Of a DNA stretch of 64,000 bases, positions 11,094-22,999 are shown piece after piece. The notes under the pieces were generated by a model. It saw only the letters and a list, made by a program, of their open reading frames with translations, made no database searches and was not told the origin of the DNA. The DNA comes from Jacaranda mimosifolia (lineage: Eukaryota; Streptophyta; Magnoliopsida; Lamiales; Bignoniaceae): contig CM032127.1 of the NCBI GenBank assembly GCA_018894105.1, positions 27,644,369-27,708,368 on the forward strand, in the 5' to 3' direction. Both the position numbers and the translations under genes were made by a program. Every line of letters starts with the position of its first letter. Position 1 is the stretch's first letter.

Positions 11094-11418
11094 ATGGAAC
11101 TAGCGGACAGGGCCATTGGCTTACTTTTATCAGTCATCAGCCTATCCATTTTCACCTATTATACCTTTTGGGTTATCATCGTGGTTAGTTATTTATCTCC
11201 TGAATTACTACTTAATACTTCTATAAAAACTTTTACTGATCCATGACTTATTCATCTTCTTTCAGCCTTTTGTTGACAGTGACCATTTTGTGCACAAATA
11301 CTTTCTGCCTCAAGAATATGCCATTCTCATTCCCGTATGTGCTGGTGTGGCACTCATCTGCTTGCTTTCTGTTTTGATCGGATATGTGATGCTGAAATCG
11401 AAAAAGAAAAAGGCATAA
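11094..11418 (+). CDS. DPM2: DPM2: dolichol-phosphate mannose synthase regulatory subunit
   Basis: Two coding exons, 11094-11183 and 11266-11418, join in phase 0 across an 82-bp intron (donor GTTAGT, acceptor TCTTTCAG) to give 80 residues, the usual length for plant DPM2. The start MELADRAIG, the first membrane segment (about 9-29, with FTYYTFWVII), the luminal loop PFVDSDHFVHKYFLP and the second membrane segment (about 49-72) are family hallmarks. The C-terminus KSKKKKA has lysines at -3 and -4, as in ER-retention signals. Known role of the family: a small ER membrane protein that binds and stabilises the DPM1 catalytic subunit, which makes the mannose donor for GPI anchors and N-glycans. 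The ATG lies 22 bp inside exon 2, so an upstream non-coding exon is needed. The reading frame is intact and likely functional. Confidence 0.95.
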
Positions 11419-12591
11419 GATGAATCCTGGGCGTTCATTGATGAGTTGAATTTATTCTTTTACTTCACGTATTACTTAGGTTATAATTACCTTAGTCGAT
11501 GATAATAATATTATTTCCTTGCATAAGTTTTGTATTGCTGCTGTTGTCATAACTTAAAATCTTAGCTGCTGCAAGTTGCCAACTTCTTGGAAAGATTTTG
11601 ATATCTGTATGAATTTCAAGTTGAATATTTCACAATTGACTTGATTCTATTGGGAACTTCCAATATTATAAGTATCTGGACCAAAAGAGAGTAAAAGAAA
11701 AGCAAGAAAATGCTTTCAGGCTTTCATTGCTCGACAAAGGCCACTCTTGATTATGCATTGTATTCTGCAACATAATTACATCTATCGTTCGACTAAGAAA
11801 TTGTGGGAGGAAAAAACACGGTTACATTTTCAATTGGTATCTGGTTGTTGTTGTATATGAAATTGTCCTGCACTTTATTTTTGTAAGGGCTTGAGAAAAT
11901 TTTGGATAGAGATGCCAACTACATATGTAGGGATATCTTAGGCTTAAGTAGCTCCTTTTGGGATCCCGCTGGCGCAACAACATTCTTGATTCTATTTTTG
12001 CATTTTTCCTGCACTTGTTTTTAGAGATGAGGTTGGTTGTTTGTAAGTGCTAAACGTTTATACAATTTAGTATTGAGTGAAGCCTTATAAGCTATAAGTG
12101 TAATGCAACACACTTCGGCATTTAAGCAACTGAGTACTTTAGGTTCAATTTGTATTTAATTTACTTTTATTGATTAACCTTTGAAGCTATATATCCTTTT
12201 TTATTTACACTTTTACATGCACATTTAGAATTCATTCAGCTTTGAATCCCAACCTGACGCATATAAGAGCATGAGAGGTAATTCAACTCAACTAAATAAT
12301 CAGTGGTAGCTATATATTTATACTTTTTCATTCGTACGAATGTGAACTGCAACCTAGTGTGAGAAGCAATGTAACTCGGTACTGTCACATATTCATACTC
12401 TTGTTTTTTAGTTAATATGCACATACACATCAAGGGTTCATTAGGGTTCAAACTTCAAAGTTTGGACCTCATGCATACAAGTGTGAGTACAGGACCATCA
12501 AACCAATTGATCGAACTATATAACATTTAAAGAAGTTAAGAATACTGGAAATACAATCCTAGTCAAGTCATTCGATAAACCTTGAAATAGG
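11419..12591. other. DPM2 3' UTR then intergenic sequence without a gene
   Basis: The first hundred or so bases are probably 3' UTR, but no polyadenylation site can be placed with confidence. The rest is AT-rich and shows no recognisable coding or repeat feature until plastid-like sequence begins at about 12592. Confidence 0.5.
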
Positions 12592-12750
12592 AATAAATAA
12601 AACTAAAGATATGAGGCATAGAATTTTTCAATTCTGTACAAGGTATGTACTAGATTGAATATACTTATTCGATCTAACAGAATGATTTTGTTGTATCCTG
12701 ACTAATATCAATCCAAGTCATTTCATGAATAAAATGTGACAAATTAATCG
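12592..12750 (-). pseudogene. ycf1: ycf1 (TIC214) fragment, inner part of a NUPT
   Basis: On the minus strand, from 12750 downwards, the sequence reads as degraded ycf1: HILFMK, then QQNHS and RSNKY-like words in the order expected for residues after the first ycf1 membrane block. It continues the plastid homology that resumes at 15652, so one NUPT has been split by the Mutator-like element 12751-15651. AATTAATCG at 12742-12750 is the left target-site copy. Frameshifts and stops make it non-functional. Confidence 0.85.
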
Positions 12751-12987
12751 AGCCAAATGCGGATTACCTCTCTGTGAAATTCTAAATTGTCACAAAAACC
12801 CCTTCAAAAAAATGAAATCTGATCAGTACCTCACGTTTATTTGAAATTGTCTCACTCGCCCCAAACATATTTTTTGGTCAGAAAAAAATAATGACAAAAA
12901 TACCCTTCTGAATGCTGAGAAAGATTTTGGGCACTGTTGTATAATTAATCTTTACTCCTTGCTTCTTCATACATTTGGCATATTGAA

Positions 12988-13028
12988 AGGGAAAAGAGAG
13001 ACAGAGAGAGAGAGCACACACACACAAA
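12988..13028. repeat. AG/AC compound microsatellite
   Basis: GAGAGACAGAGAGAGAGAG followed by a CA run, inside the Mutator-like element. Confidence 0.8.
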
Positions 13029-13818
13029 ATCATAAAAATTCCAAAATCTTCTCTTTCAATCTCCCGAAAAAAAAGAAAAGAAAAACTTTCACCCAAGGCA
13101 AACCAAATTGAAGAAATAATTGTTTCCACCATTTATTGCATTTTATCATCAAAAAATCATCCTTGATCGAAGAATATTTCTAGCAGATTGAATTTTTACA
13201 CAATAAAGATAACACTGGTTTGTTTCTTAATAAGAAGAATCAAGGACATTGAAATTGGGTTGTTATGTGTTAGTAATGCAACTATAGAAAATTGAAAATA
13301 ATGAATGTAAGTAAAAATTTAATTCAACCCCTATGTCAAATATTGTTATGGCGGTTTCCTACCATGTGGAAAAAAAAAGGGTTAAAAAAGCTACTCGTAT
13401 TATTTTTATGAACTGTCCCGACCTCTTGATGGCCTAAGTGACTCTCATGCGAGATGTGGTGCAAGTACTCATAGGTTTTTTTCCACTTTTTCCAACTAAA
13501 ATACCTTTTTATCCCTTCATTATTTTTTTCCATCTTACTTTTTGTTTTTTCCACAATTCCCATTTGGTTTCTCAATTCCCATTGTCTTCTTCATTCCTTT
13601 TTCTTTATTTCTTTCTTTGAAGCCCTAGAAATTTGTTGAATGTCTTCCTCTAGCTCAAAAGTGAAGAATAAGAATAAAGAAGCATTGAAGCACGCCATGC
13701 GTGATTTGAGATATGGGAAAACTCCATAATGTAGATGCAATGTAAGAGCTAAAATCTAAGTGGTGGAGTCTAAGATGAAACCTTCAAAGGGGAAGTTGTA
13801 CTGCTGCTGTTCCAGGGG

Positions 13819-14153
13819 GTGTATGATGTTTTTTTAATATAACAGAAGGGGGTAAAATACTCTTTTGAAAAAGCAGAAGGTAAAAGGCTTATAGTTTTCT
13901 AGAAAGCAACAAAAATAGGTCAGTTACACTAAGATGTAGCAATCCAACCTGTTATCCCTCATCCTCAAATAGCTAAAAGAATCTGCAGCACATGAGGGTG
14001 TATTATACTTTTTTTTATGACAGAAGGGGTAAAACACTCTTTTGAAAAAATCGAAAGAGGTAAAAAGGCTTATAGTTTTCTATAAAGCAGCAAAAATAGA
14101 TTAGTTACATCAAGATGCATCAATCCAACCTGTTATCCCTCATCCTCAAATAG
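13819..14153. repeat. Tandem duplication, about 180-bp unit, two copies
   Basis: Copy 1 starts GTGTATGATG near 13819 and copy 2 starts GTGTATTATAC near 13998. Each proceeds through CAGAAGGGG, GGCTTATAGTTTTCTA and CAATCCAACCTGTTATCCCT to CCTCAAATAG. They differ by several substitutions and small indels. Confidence 0.85.
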
Positions 14154-14169
14154 ATATAAGCAATACAAA

Positions 14170-14290
14170 ACCTAACTGGTACCAACCAAAAATCAACACA
14201 AAAGCAACCAAAACCAACCTAAAAGCAATCCATAACTAACCAACCAACTAATAACCAATCCAAAACCAACCAAAAATCAATCGAAAAAAT
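14170..14290. repeat. CCAA-rich low-complexity tract
   Basis: Many irregular repeats of CCAACCAAAA, AACCAACC and AAAGCAA. No coding meaning seen. Confidence 0.6.
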
Positions 14291-14708
14291 GCCAAGAAGG
14301 AAAGCAACACTATAATGTAACTAAAATAAGATTTAGATATTGGTAAAAAGAACATTGTTACCATAAATTTTCTATAAGCAATATCCATACATAAGGAGTT
14401 CCCGTAATCCATAAGCAACATTGATATAGTAGGGATGCAGTCAAAGCAGAGATATATATGAGGGCATTTTTGTCTATACACTGTAAAATTCAACTCAAAG
14501 GAATAGAAGGAGGTAGTGATCCACAATTTAAAAACATAAGGGACCATTTCAACACCTTGTTTTCATCACAGGAGGTTACTGCCCATTTCATATTTCACAA
14601 GGGAGTAAAAAGATTTTAGCCCACAAATGTACATTAGCATCAGTGTTCCACAAACCCACTTCCCAAATGCATCTTGAGTAACAATTCTTACTGATTTGAT
14701 GCAGCAAC

Positions 14709-15200
14709 ATGTGTTTTTCTAGACCTTGCTCTTCTAAAGCAACATGTTTCTTCCATAACTGTGTCTTGGTGAGGAGGTTAAGCACTTTTAGTTGTTGTTG
14801 GTGGAGGCATAGAATCAATCTGCATAACCTGCTTTTCAAAGGAAATCAAAGCTTTGCTACTGGTCTCAACAAGAGCCTATCTTGGTGTCTTTTTTTGTTC
14901 ATTCAAGGCTGCAACAAGAGGAGATGCAACAAGAGATTGAATTTTTCTTACCAAGAGGATGAAGAAAGCTTCAATTTTTTCATGGATAAAGAAGATTTCT
15001 CTTCTTCTTCTTCTTCTTCTTCTTCTTCTTCTTCTTCTCCTTCCAAACATTACAATCCTTATAACTACCAACACCACTAGGTTTCAAATGCACCCACCTC
15101 GACAGCTACCAACACCACCGACAACACCATACCTACTGATCACCGCCATGCCTATGACTGATTTTTCGATCAATTCTCTTTTTCTCCAATGCTCGATGTG
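14709..15200 (+). pseudogene. Ser-rich ORF, possible captured host gene fragment
   Basis: An open frame of 123 codons (14709-15080) carries an acidic stretch QEDEESFNFFMDKEDF. A 13-serine run encoded by the (CTT)n tract follows, and then SKHYNPYNYQHH before a TAG. Past the stop the same frame continues with Thr/Pro-rich sequence, HRHAYD, a second stop, and FFDQFSFSPMLDVNLGF. The composition resembles the disordered N-terminal part of a plant transcription factor, but I do not recognise the family. It lies inside the Mutator-like element, which fits a Pack-MULE capture, and the in-frame stops suggest it is dead. It could also be a chance frame across a microsatellite. Confidence 0.35.
14998..15038. 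repeat. (CTT)n microsatellite
   Basis: About 13 uninterrupted CTT units. They give a poly-Ser frame on + and a poly-Arg frame on -. Confidence 0.95.
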
Positions 15201-15651
15201 AATTTAGGATTCACGGTTGTATTTGTATTAACCACTTAACATTGTGAATATGGTCTTCTTGGTTGTATTTATCCATCACCTGACATGAATATGGAATTCA
15301 CAACATGAATATGAAATTTGGCCAATGTGATAACCACCGTGGTCACCAGCAAAAGTGGTGGTGTCATTGGAGGCACGGCGACAGTGCAAAAGATTGGAGT
15401 TAAATTTAGTCTAATTGGACATTATAGAAAAATTTAAAAAGAAAATTGACAATTCTATTTAAAAAGGGCCTTTTAAACCCCTAAAGGGAAACAATTCACA
15501 CACAAATTTCAACTCTAAGTACGTGTTCTCCAGCAAGCGTTTTTGCGGCAATTTTTTAAGAAACACGAGCTACTAATCAGACTCTATTTTTTCCACAGGG
15601 GTTTTTGTGGTAATTTCAAATTTCATGGGGGGCTTATGTGCATTTCCCCCC

Positions 15652-16211
15652 GATTAACCAACGAACAAAACTACATGTTATAAATAACATATTGTTGCTA
15701 CATTGAAATATATAAATGTTGACTAATCTAGCTAACATTGAACTTGATAAAATAAAGTGATTGCATAATTGAAAAATGAGATCATTCATAAATACACATT
15801 TAATGTTAAAAGTAATTACTGATTTTTTTTTAGTAGAACCATAATATAAAAAATATATATTTATGATTGTTCCAGAAGAAACGACATAAAAGATATGATA
15901 GAGCTAGAACAATTATTGTATAAGGTCTACTTAATGTTATATGCAAAGGCGCATAATAGTTCGATATGGACATCATGAGTTGTCTCATAATAAAATCAAT
16001 TGTTGTGGATGCCTTCTCCTTTGTTCTTTCTTCCATAATTTGGCTTAGAAGAATGAAGAGATAAGAGGCCCTTATGGAGAATGTGGTCAGAAATTCATAA
16101 TAAAGTCTGACCACAACAACTGAATTGATTATTTTTGGGAATAAGGATACTAGATTACCAACTAAATTGAGAAGTCAACACAAACCTCTCTTATTTCTTT
16201 TTCTATTGCAA
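15652..16211 (-). pseudogene. ycf1: ycf1 (TIC214) N-terminal fragment, left NUPT copy
   Basis: Minus-strand reading gives [18 protein letters not shown], then [29 protein letters not shown] and, after a frameshift, the ARLVNIYIF region. These are the first membrane helices of ycf1/TIC214, the plastid-encoded component of the inner-envelope TIC translocon. Plastid homology is contiguous with 12592-12750 once the Mutator-like element is removed. The right end breaks at CTATTGCAA, where the CACTA-like element begins. A frameshift around 15830-15850 and substitutions make it a nuclear pseudogene. Confidence 0.93.
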
Positions 16212-16626
16212 AAAAACATTACTTTTCCAATAGAACTTTATGATGGAAAGTCTTTATCTAAAATTTTCAAAGGATTTTCGATGAATTTACGAGGAGAAAT
16301 GGATTCATCAAAAGCTAGATGAAAAATCATCTGTAAATTTGGAGGGGATTTGGCATGAAAAGTTGCAAACATACTTGACGGATTGTCCGTTGGATGACTG
16401 TCGGAGAATAAATTTTCATTGAAAAATCAAATTAAATCAGACACCCTTCTTCTTCTTCTTCTCTATCTCTTTCTTCCTCATTTCCTATTCACCTTCCCTC
16501 CTCCAGCCTCCCACGCATTCCCACCCCTACTCCTCGCCATCCTCCACTGCTGCCGACACTCTCGTTGCTACTTGCCCACGCTCGCCACCAGCTGCCTTCA
16601 CTGTTGCCGCTCACTATCACTGCCCA

Positions 16627-16846
16627 CCCGCCTTGCCATCCCCGTCCTCCGTTGCATCAGTTAGTTTCCTTAATTTTTTTTATGTCTTTACTTATTTAGT
16701 TAGTTTTGTATGTTTGTATGTTTAGTTTAGTATGTTAGTTTTGTGTGTTAGTATGTTTAGTTTTGTTAACCCTTTGATGATTTTCCATGAGTTCTAGAGT
16801 TTTGATTATGACAATATTTGTTGCATAATTGATGTGAATTATTCCC
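16627..16846. repeat. Source-like copy of the 219-bp insertion at 10.19 kb
   Basis: Nearly identical to 10189-10407 with a few substitutions and small indels. Here it is continuous with flanking element sequence on both sides, C-rich on the left and AT-rich on the right, and lacks the 12-bp duplication. Confidence 0.85.
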
Positions 16847-19567
16847 ATAAATTTGCTGGAACTTACCTTATGTTGTCCGAAAATTATCTTGTGCTGTTTG
16901 GAACTTATCTTCCCTTATATTGATTTTGACAACATATCTTTATATTTAATTTAGCACCTCACATCTTTTATTTATGGAAGGAAAATAATGCTGCTGATTT
17001 TGCATTTAAACATTTGCTCATCATGGCTAGATTTAATGAATGTAATATATGGAATGATTGACTAATGGCTTCTTTGCTTTTTCTATTATCTTCTTCCATA
17101 TTGATAATCTTTTAATACTTTAAGGAAAGAGCATTTTTCTGCATGGACATATTAAATTATCCTCAAATATTTTTTGAGAATTTATAAATCTCGTTTGGAA
17201 TTTGCTTTCCATAAATAACTGGATTCTGATATCTTTCAAACTATGAAAGTTTATTCTTCTTGTCTAAATCTTGCATCTCTAGCTTACTAAATATATTTGT
17301 CTAATTTAGATGCCATAATTATTTTAAACTATTATTTCCTTATTTATCTACTAAAATTTGTCAGAATGTGCTGGAATTAACTTTCCTTATTTAATATGAT
17401 CACTTAAGGATTCTAGCTTAAAATTCATATCTTCATTTAATAGAAAAGAAGACCAGTTTTGCTGCATCATTAGTTGAAGTCCGTAATTATGCTTTAATCA
17501 TGACTCTAACGGCTCCTTATGTTATGAGTTGTTTCCTTATTTGTATCTAAAGGTCACTTACCAAACTGGAACTTATAGTTGTTGGTAGTACATCTATATA
17601 TTGAAAAATGTGCAGCATTCTAAAATTGAATCACTAAGTCAGGAGAGAATTTTGTTAAGTGTCTTGAGAAGTTGTGCAATACTCTCATACACGCTTTGTG
17701 CTTAATTGTTGCTAATTCCTTGCTCTACATGTGTTTTCAAGGGACCTTATGGTGAATAAGGTTAAGTGAAACTTGCTTTCGACGGACCTTGGGAAGATGA
17801 GGACAAGGCAATTTATGTCTCTAAGAACCGACTGGTGAAGAGGGACAGGTTTCATAGTGCTCTGAAATCTACTTTATCCTGTTTGCAATTCTAATGTAAC
17901 TCTTTGGAAAGAGCTGGTTTTTCACCCTCCTAGGGTGTTTCTGATAGGTTTAAAATCCTAAGTGAAAGTTTAGTTAAAGGACGAAGGCTTGCCGAACCTC
18001 TATAAATGCCAGTGCCTATTTACTTCTCTTTTTATTGCTTTACTTATCACTAGTCTGACTTGTATCTTAACTGGCCCTTACAAATTGTAGCCATTAACTA
18101 AAACTGTTTTTATGCAAAAGATTTAAACAGTTTTGAAAAGGCTAAAAAGTATTTTGAGTGATAAACTTCTGCTGCATTAAAATTCCTTTAACTTAATTCA
18201 CCCCCCTTTTAGGCATATAATCACTCACAAGTTTAGTACTTAGTTTTGTATGTTAATTCCTCCGTTTCATCAGTTTTGTATGTTAGTATGTTTAGTTTAG
18301 TACGTTAGAACTGGTATCTAGTTTAGTATGTTAAAATTGATATTTCGTCCAGAATATATATTAATACATGCCAATAAATTGTTTACTTTGATAGAATTGA
18401 GATAAGGGTATCCTAATATTATACAATTTATTGTTTAGTTTCCTAGAATTATTTCTTGTGATAATTAATAAGATGACATAATTAACCTTTAATTTTTACC
18501 ATAATTTCTTCTTTATCCCTCTATACTTATTTGAGGTCTCTAATCTTAAGGTTACAAATCTAGCCACTAACATGGGATGCATAATCTAAGATTAATCACA
18601 ATAAGTACCAGGCCACTTATCAATCATGGGCTCCAAGTATAACTTAGATTAGCCAAAATAGCCAAGGTAGCTTAAAATATGATAATTAATGTTGAGATCA
18701 TAAATAAATACTACTGAGGTTGAATACGCTAAAATAATCATATAGGATAACGTAGACTACTCGAAATAACCAAGGTGGCTTATGAAACTAAATTCCATTT
18801 TATTCTAAATGGTTATCTTACAAATTATTTTAAACTTAAATGATTAAAAATTTAACAAAAAATGATGTATATTGCCTCTAATTATAGAATGGCCAACCAA
18901 CTCCTTGTTCAAACTCATTTCAACCTCATCTATCTCAAAGATTTTCAAAAGTTAGAAACATAAAGAGTAAAAATTTCATCATCTCATCTTCACATATACC
19001 ATTCTAACAACCCCATAAAAGAATAATGTAATGACTCATAAAGAAAAATGCCAGTATAGAAGTTGAAAATTCACTTGAGGTCAGCTTCAAATGAATTTTC
19101 AACTTAGATCAAAGAATATATTTCCACAATATTGACATTTCTACAATAAGTCATTACATAATTTCCTAAGTAAATTATATTTTATTAGAAAGCATTAGAG
19201 GAGTCTCCGATTCCTATAATCATTCAATAGTTGAACATGCTCAATAAAAATTTCTATTCAAAAATTTATTAAGTGATTACATAACATCTCCAGTCTTTTT
19301 GTCTACCCGAATGTGTTGATGTAAATGACAACCAATCAAGGATTGAAACATTAATGGAACATTAAAATTGTCCTCTTATTACAACAATAGATCTGACAGA
19401 TAGAAAGACCGAAGGATTTATCCGATGAATGAATGATATATTCTATATATCTAAACTTCAATGGAAACTAATGTGCCTTATTGAGTTTAGTTGTTAATTG
19501 TTCTTATGCATTTGACACACGTAAATGTTAAGTTATCGTAGTAATATTAATTATTATCCATATGTGA
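16847..19567. other. CACTA interior without recognisable coding sequence
   Basis: AT-rich sequence with no open frame of note. A short echo of the TTTTGTATGTTAGTATGTTT repeat appears at about 18240-18320. The part at 17730-17990 has somewhat higher complexity but I recognise nothing in it. Confidence 0.45.
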
Positions 19568-20580
19568 CATTTGTTTTTGTTTTATAGATAGCAAAACAAT
19601 TTAGTTTTTGTCCCTTGCCATTAGCTGAGGTCAGGGTTCTAGCCAAGGTAAGGAGACTAATTTCCCGACTCATCATACACCAGTCTCCTACCAGCTCGTC
19701 GGTTGGCCATCAGTTTATGCCTACCTCACGCATTCCTCCCACACATGTCCACAATACTCATTCTCTCTAGTCCTCTTCGACTACTGTGAGGTCATCTACA
19801 TACCGTTCCCTACACCTATCCTCACAGCAGCATTACCCATCCCAACCACCATCCACTTCACCCATAGGCACTTTACCACCATTTATCACTCCACCTGGCA
19901 CTCAGTCATCCCTTACTGCTCCACTCGACCATTCTACTTCAGCATCATCAGCTGTTAATTCTTTAGTCGGATAGACATCGGGTGAGTGGGGATCAAAGCC
20001 CCCATCCTATAGTTCTGGCAAGGTATACTTGTGTTCCGAGGGACACTACGTGTAAGTTTAAAATGTTATATAAATGTTATTTCATTGTTGTTTTAATAAT
20101 TATATATTAATGTTAAGAATTATTTTATATAGGTATGCGCCCCCGCTCGATGGTACCAAGTACTTGATGAGGGTGATCAAGAGCAAGGTACATGAGCCCT
20201 ATAGGACCTGGTCGGATATCCTCTAGGCCCTCAGAGATTTGATATTTAGAGTATGGAATGTGTATGAATGTTATTACCATATATTTACTTTTACAAATTG
20301 ACTATGTCATTTTCTAATTTTTTTTTTCAAAGAAATGTGTCCACTGAGGCCTCAAGAATGAATACTATTTTCATATGGTCTTTGATGCTAAAGGGGTCAT
20401 CGATTAAGTGACATGTATGGCCATGCATGAAAGATGGGCAAAAGGCCAGAGTAGGTTGGCGAGAACACTTGGAATGCCCTACAGCAGCACTGGCAATCCC
20501 AAGATTTTCAAAAGAAGTCTACGTAGGTCAAGAAGAATTGAGCTTCTGAGACCTGTTGATCCCTCCATACTGGAGAAAGG

Positions 20581-22804
20581 TAAAGTAAAGTGTAGCATAA
20601 GGATCCAAGTTATAAAGAAAAAATAGCTAAATAAAAACTTGACTATACTTCATCTAAGGATGTAATCATGCTATTAAGATGGATTTGATTGCAGAAAAAT
20701 ACCTTGATCACTAAAATCCAAGGTACAAAGGATGATAATGTTGAACTCTTCAAAACTGCTAAATCTAGTGCAACAGAGAACCGACAACAATTTCCCAAGC
20801 AAATCACCTCCTATTGAGCTGAAATTTGGACAGCAACTCCTCAACACCTTTGAGGATCTTTAGTAAAAATTTTAACAAAAACAAAAATTGGCAAGGTCAC
20901 CAAAAATGTCTCCAAACTTTCTGCACCACAGTGGATCTATCAAGAGCAAAGCTCTCCAATCGTGAAGCCTCTAATGAAATGATCCACACATCTAAGATAA
21001 GCTCCAATCAATCTCTAGTTAGCTAGATCACCAAAGGATGAAGAAGAGATGAAGACCGAAAATGGTGGAGACAGGTGAGGAAAATGTGTGGAACTTCAAC
21101 ATATGAGTGGATCACACTTTTGGAGGGAAAATTGGAATATTAGCATTCAATCCACAAGTGACCGGTCACCTCCTCCATTTATGGAAGAGGTGGTCTGATG
21201 CAAATTGGCATCACACCTTCCATGAGGTGGGCTGCCAACTAAGCAAGCTACTTGCATGTGAAATGTAAATTTTACTTGCATTTGAATTTCATTTGGAGTC
21301 TTCATTTCATCTCATGAAATGTTATCCAAATTAATTCTAAATGCACATCAAATGAACTCCTTCATTTGAATTTCGCTCCAAAATTAATTCTTCACATTAA
21401 TTAAATTAACACCTTAATTTAATTACTTGGTCTTGACTTAACTACTTAAATCATCTAACTTAACTCTTTAAGCTAGAAGGTGTTAACTTAACTCCCTAAG
21501 TTAACTTGAATTCTAATTAATTATCATATGGCACCAATTAAATTAACTTCTTGATTTAATTGGTTTAATTTAACTCTTTAAATTATTTTGATCAATTTAA
21601 CAATTAAACCAATTAAGCCAAAATGATTAAAAATTAGCCAACTGTTTATCTTCATAAAATCAATCATGAAGAATATTCTAACTCTTAGAAAATTCCCTTC
21701 ACCAAATATAACTTTCTTTAGGCTTTTGTGTGTGACCCATTAGATTCTCCCATTGATTGGACATTGGCTAACAACAATTGTAATATTTTGAATATTGAAA
21801 TATTCGCATTAATTTAAACTCTTTTAAACTAACAACTAATTCAATTAATCTCCATTAATTAAAGAGTACCGAATCTCCATAGTCGATGTCTAGCCTCAAG
21901 CCCATGGAGCCCAACTAATTGATCAAAATGACTATTTTCTTTGTGAACTATTCTAACTCTACGCTTAGCATGCAAATATGATTCTTCCATCTCTTATCTC
22001 CCGAAAGAGGCTTAGGGCAATATATTTGCCAGTTCCCTAATAGCCATGTTTCCATTCCCAATGTTCGATTCTGATTTATGACCTCATCTTTGAAAAACTC
22101 TTTTTTCAAATTGTCATACTGCCCTGAGCAAGGATTCATTGGAATCGATCATTATAGAATACGTAGGAGATGTACTCGCCCTTCACAATGATGAGGAGAT
22201 GGATCCCATCTTGGATCTCACAAACCTCCATGTGTAAGTAGCTCACACCCAATCTCAACCCGGATGTCCCGCTAAATGGTTAAGGAAGAGTCAAGGTGTG
22301 AGGACCTAAGCACAAGGTTACCATGGATCCTCAGGTGTAAGGACTAATTAAATGCACTAGTGTAAACTAGAGAACTTGCCACTACCGCTATCTAGTGGAT
22401 TCTTAGGGCGGGCCTTCAGTGAACTTATTCTCTAATAAGCACCCACTAACATGCACCCCTATCTAATATGGATTGCTCCTAGAACGAAGCAATATCCAAC
22501 TCCTTGGATTTATGCATCATTAGTGTAAGTCTATTCGAATCTTAAATGTCATGTCTCATAAGATTCTATGACTTAGAATATTTTAAGATTACAACCGTGT
22601 AAGACTTATTTCATGATCACCTCTCAGAGTGCAACCAAGTCCCATAATCTTGTGTGATCTATGGGCTTCAACCAAATGCTAGTGAAGTAAATTAAGCATA
22701 AGATGAAGATGTTCATTGAATATGAATATCATTCAATCAAGATTGCCTCACAAATGAAATAGTTTACATGTTAATCTAATTAGTTGCGGGACACTATTTC
22801 AACA
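20581..22804 (-). mobile_element. Solo LTR of the 2.2-kb-LTR copia family, TSD AAAGG
   Basis: The reverse complement starts TGTTGAAATAGTGTCCCGCA and runs colinear with the LTRs at 30862 and 38865. It has the same CTTCATCTTATGCTTA and GGCATTTGGTTGAAGCCC-like words near the start and an ATAGCATGATTA...GGATCC stretch at the end. Length 2224 bp. AAAGG occurs immediately before (20576-20580) and immediately after (22805-22809), a perfect 5-bp target duplication. No internal domain remains, so this is an LTR-LTR recombination product. Confidence 0.92.
21175..21217 (-). promoter_or_regulatory. Copia LTR promoter hairpin, solo LTR copy
   Basis: GGTCTGATGC (21192-21201) and GCATCACACC (21208-21217) form the family inverted repeat with one mismatch. 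On the minus strand it is followed by CATAAATG, a degraded version of the TATATATA box of the other copies. Confidence 0.55.
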
Positions 22805-22999
22805 AAAGGATATCCATTGGGACACATGCCGAGTGCTTAGTAAGTTTCCTAACTTTTAGTCTTTAGTAAACTTAGTATACTTTCTTAATGCTTGTTAAAT
22901 TGGCTTATGTTTACAATATTTGCACATGGTTGATGGTGAAGAGTTGGTGCCCTTCCCATCTGTTATTTGTGTATTTAGTTGATGGGGAAGGATTGGTGC

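Larger units (their letters stand above)
12751..15651. mobile_element. Mutator-like element (possible Pack-MULE) inserted in ycf1 NUPT
   Basis: The left end contains GAAATTCTAAATTGTCACAA, then AACCCC and TGAAATCTGATCAGTACCTC. The right end, reverse-complemented, contains GAAATTTGAAATTACCACAA, AACCCC and AGAGTCTGATTAGTAGCTC. The arms are colinear over about 100 bp. The ends abut AATTAATCG (left) and GATTAACCA (right), which differ only by transitions and coincide with contiguous ycf1 sequence, giving a 9-bp target duplication as expected for Mutator elements. No MURA-type transposase was seen. The interior holds a 180-bp tandem repeat and a Ser-rich ORF that may be a captured gene fragment. 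Confidence 0.78.

Noticed and set aside
14877..15077. Minus-strand poly-Arg frame
   Set aside because: Produced by the (CTT)n microsatellite.
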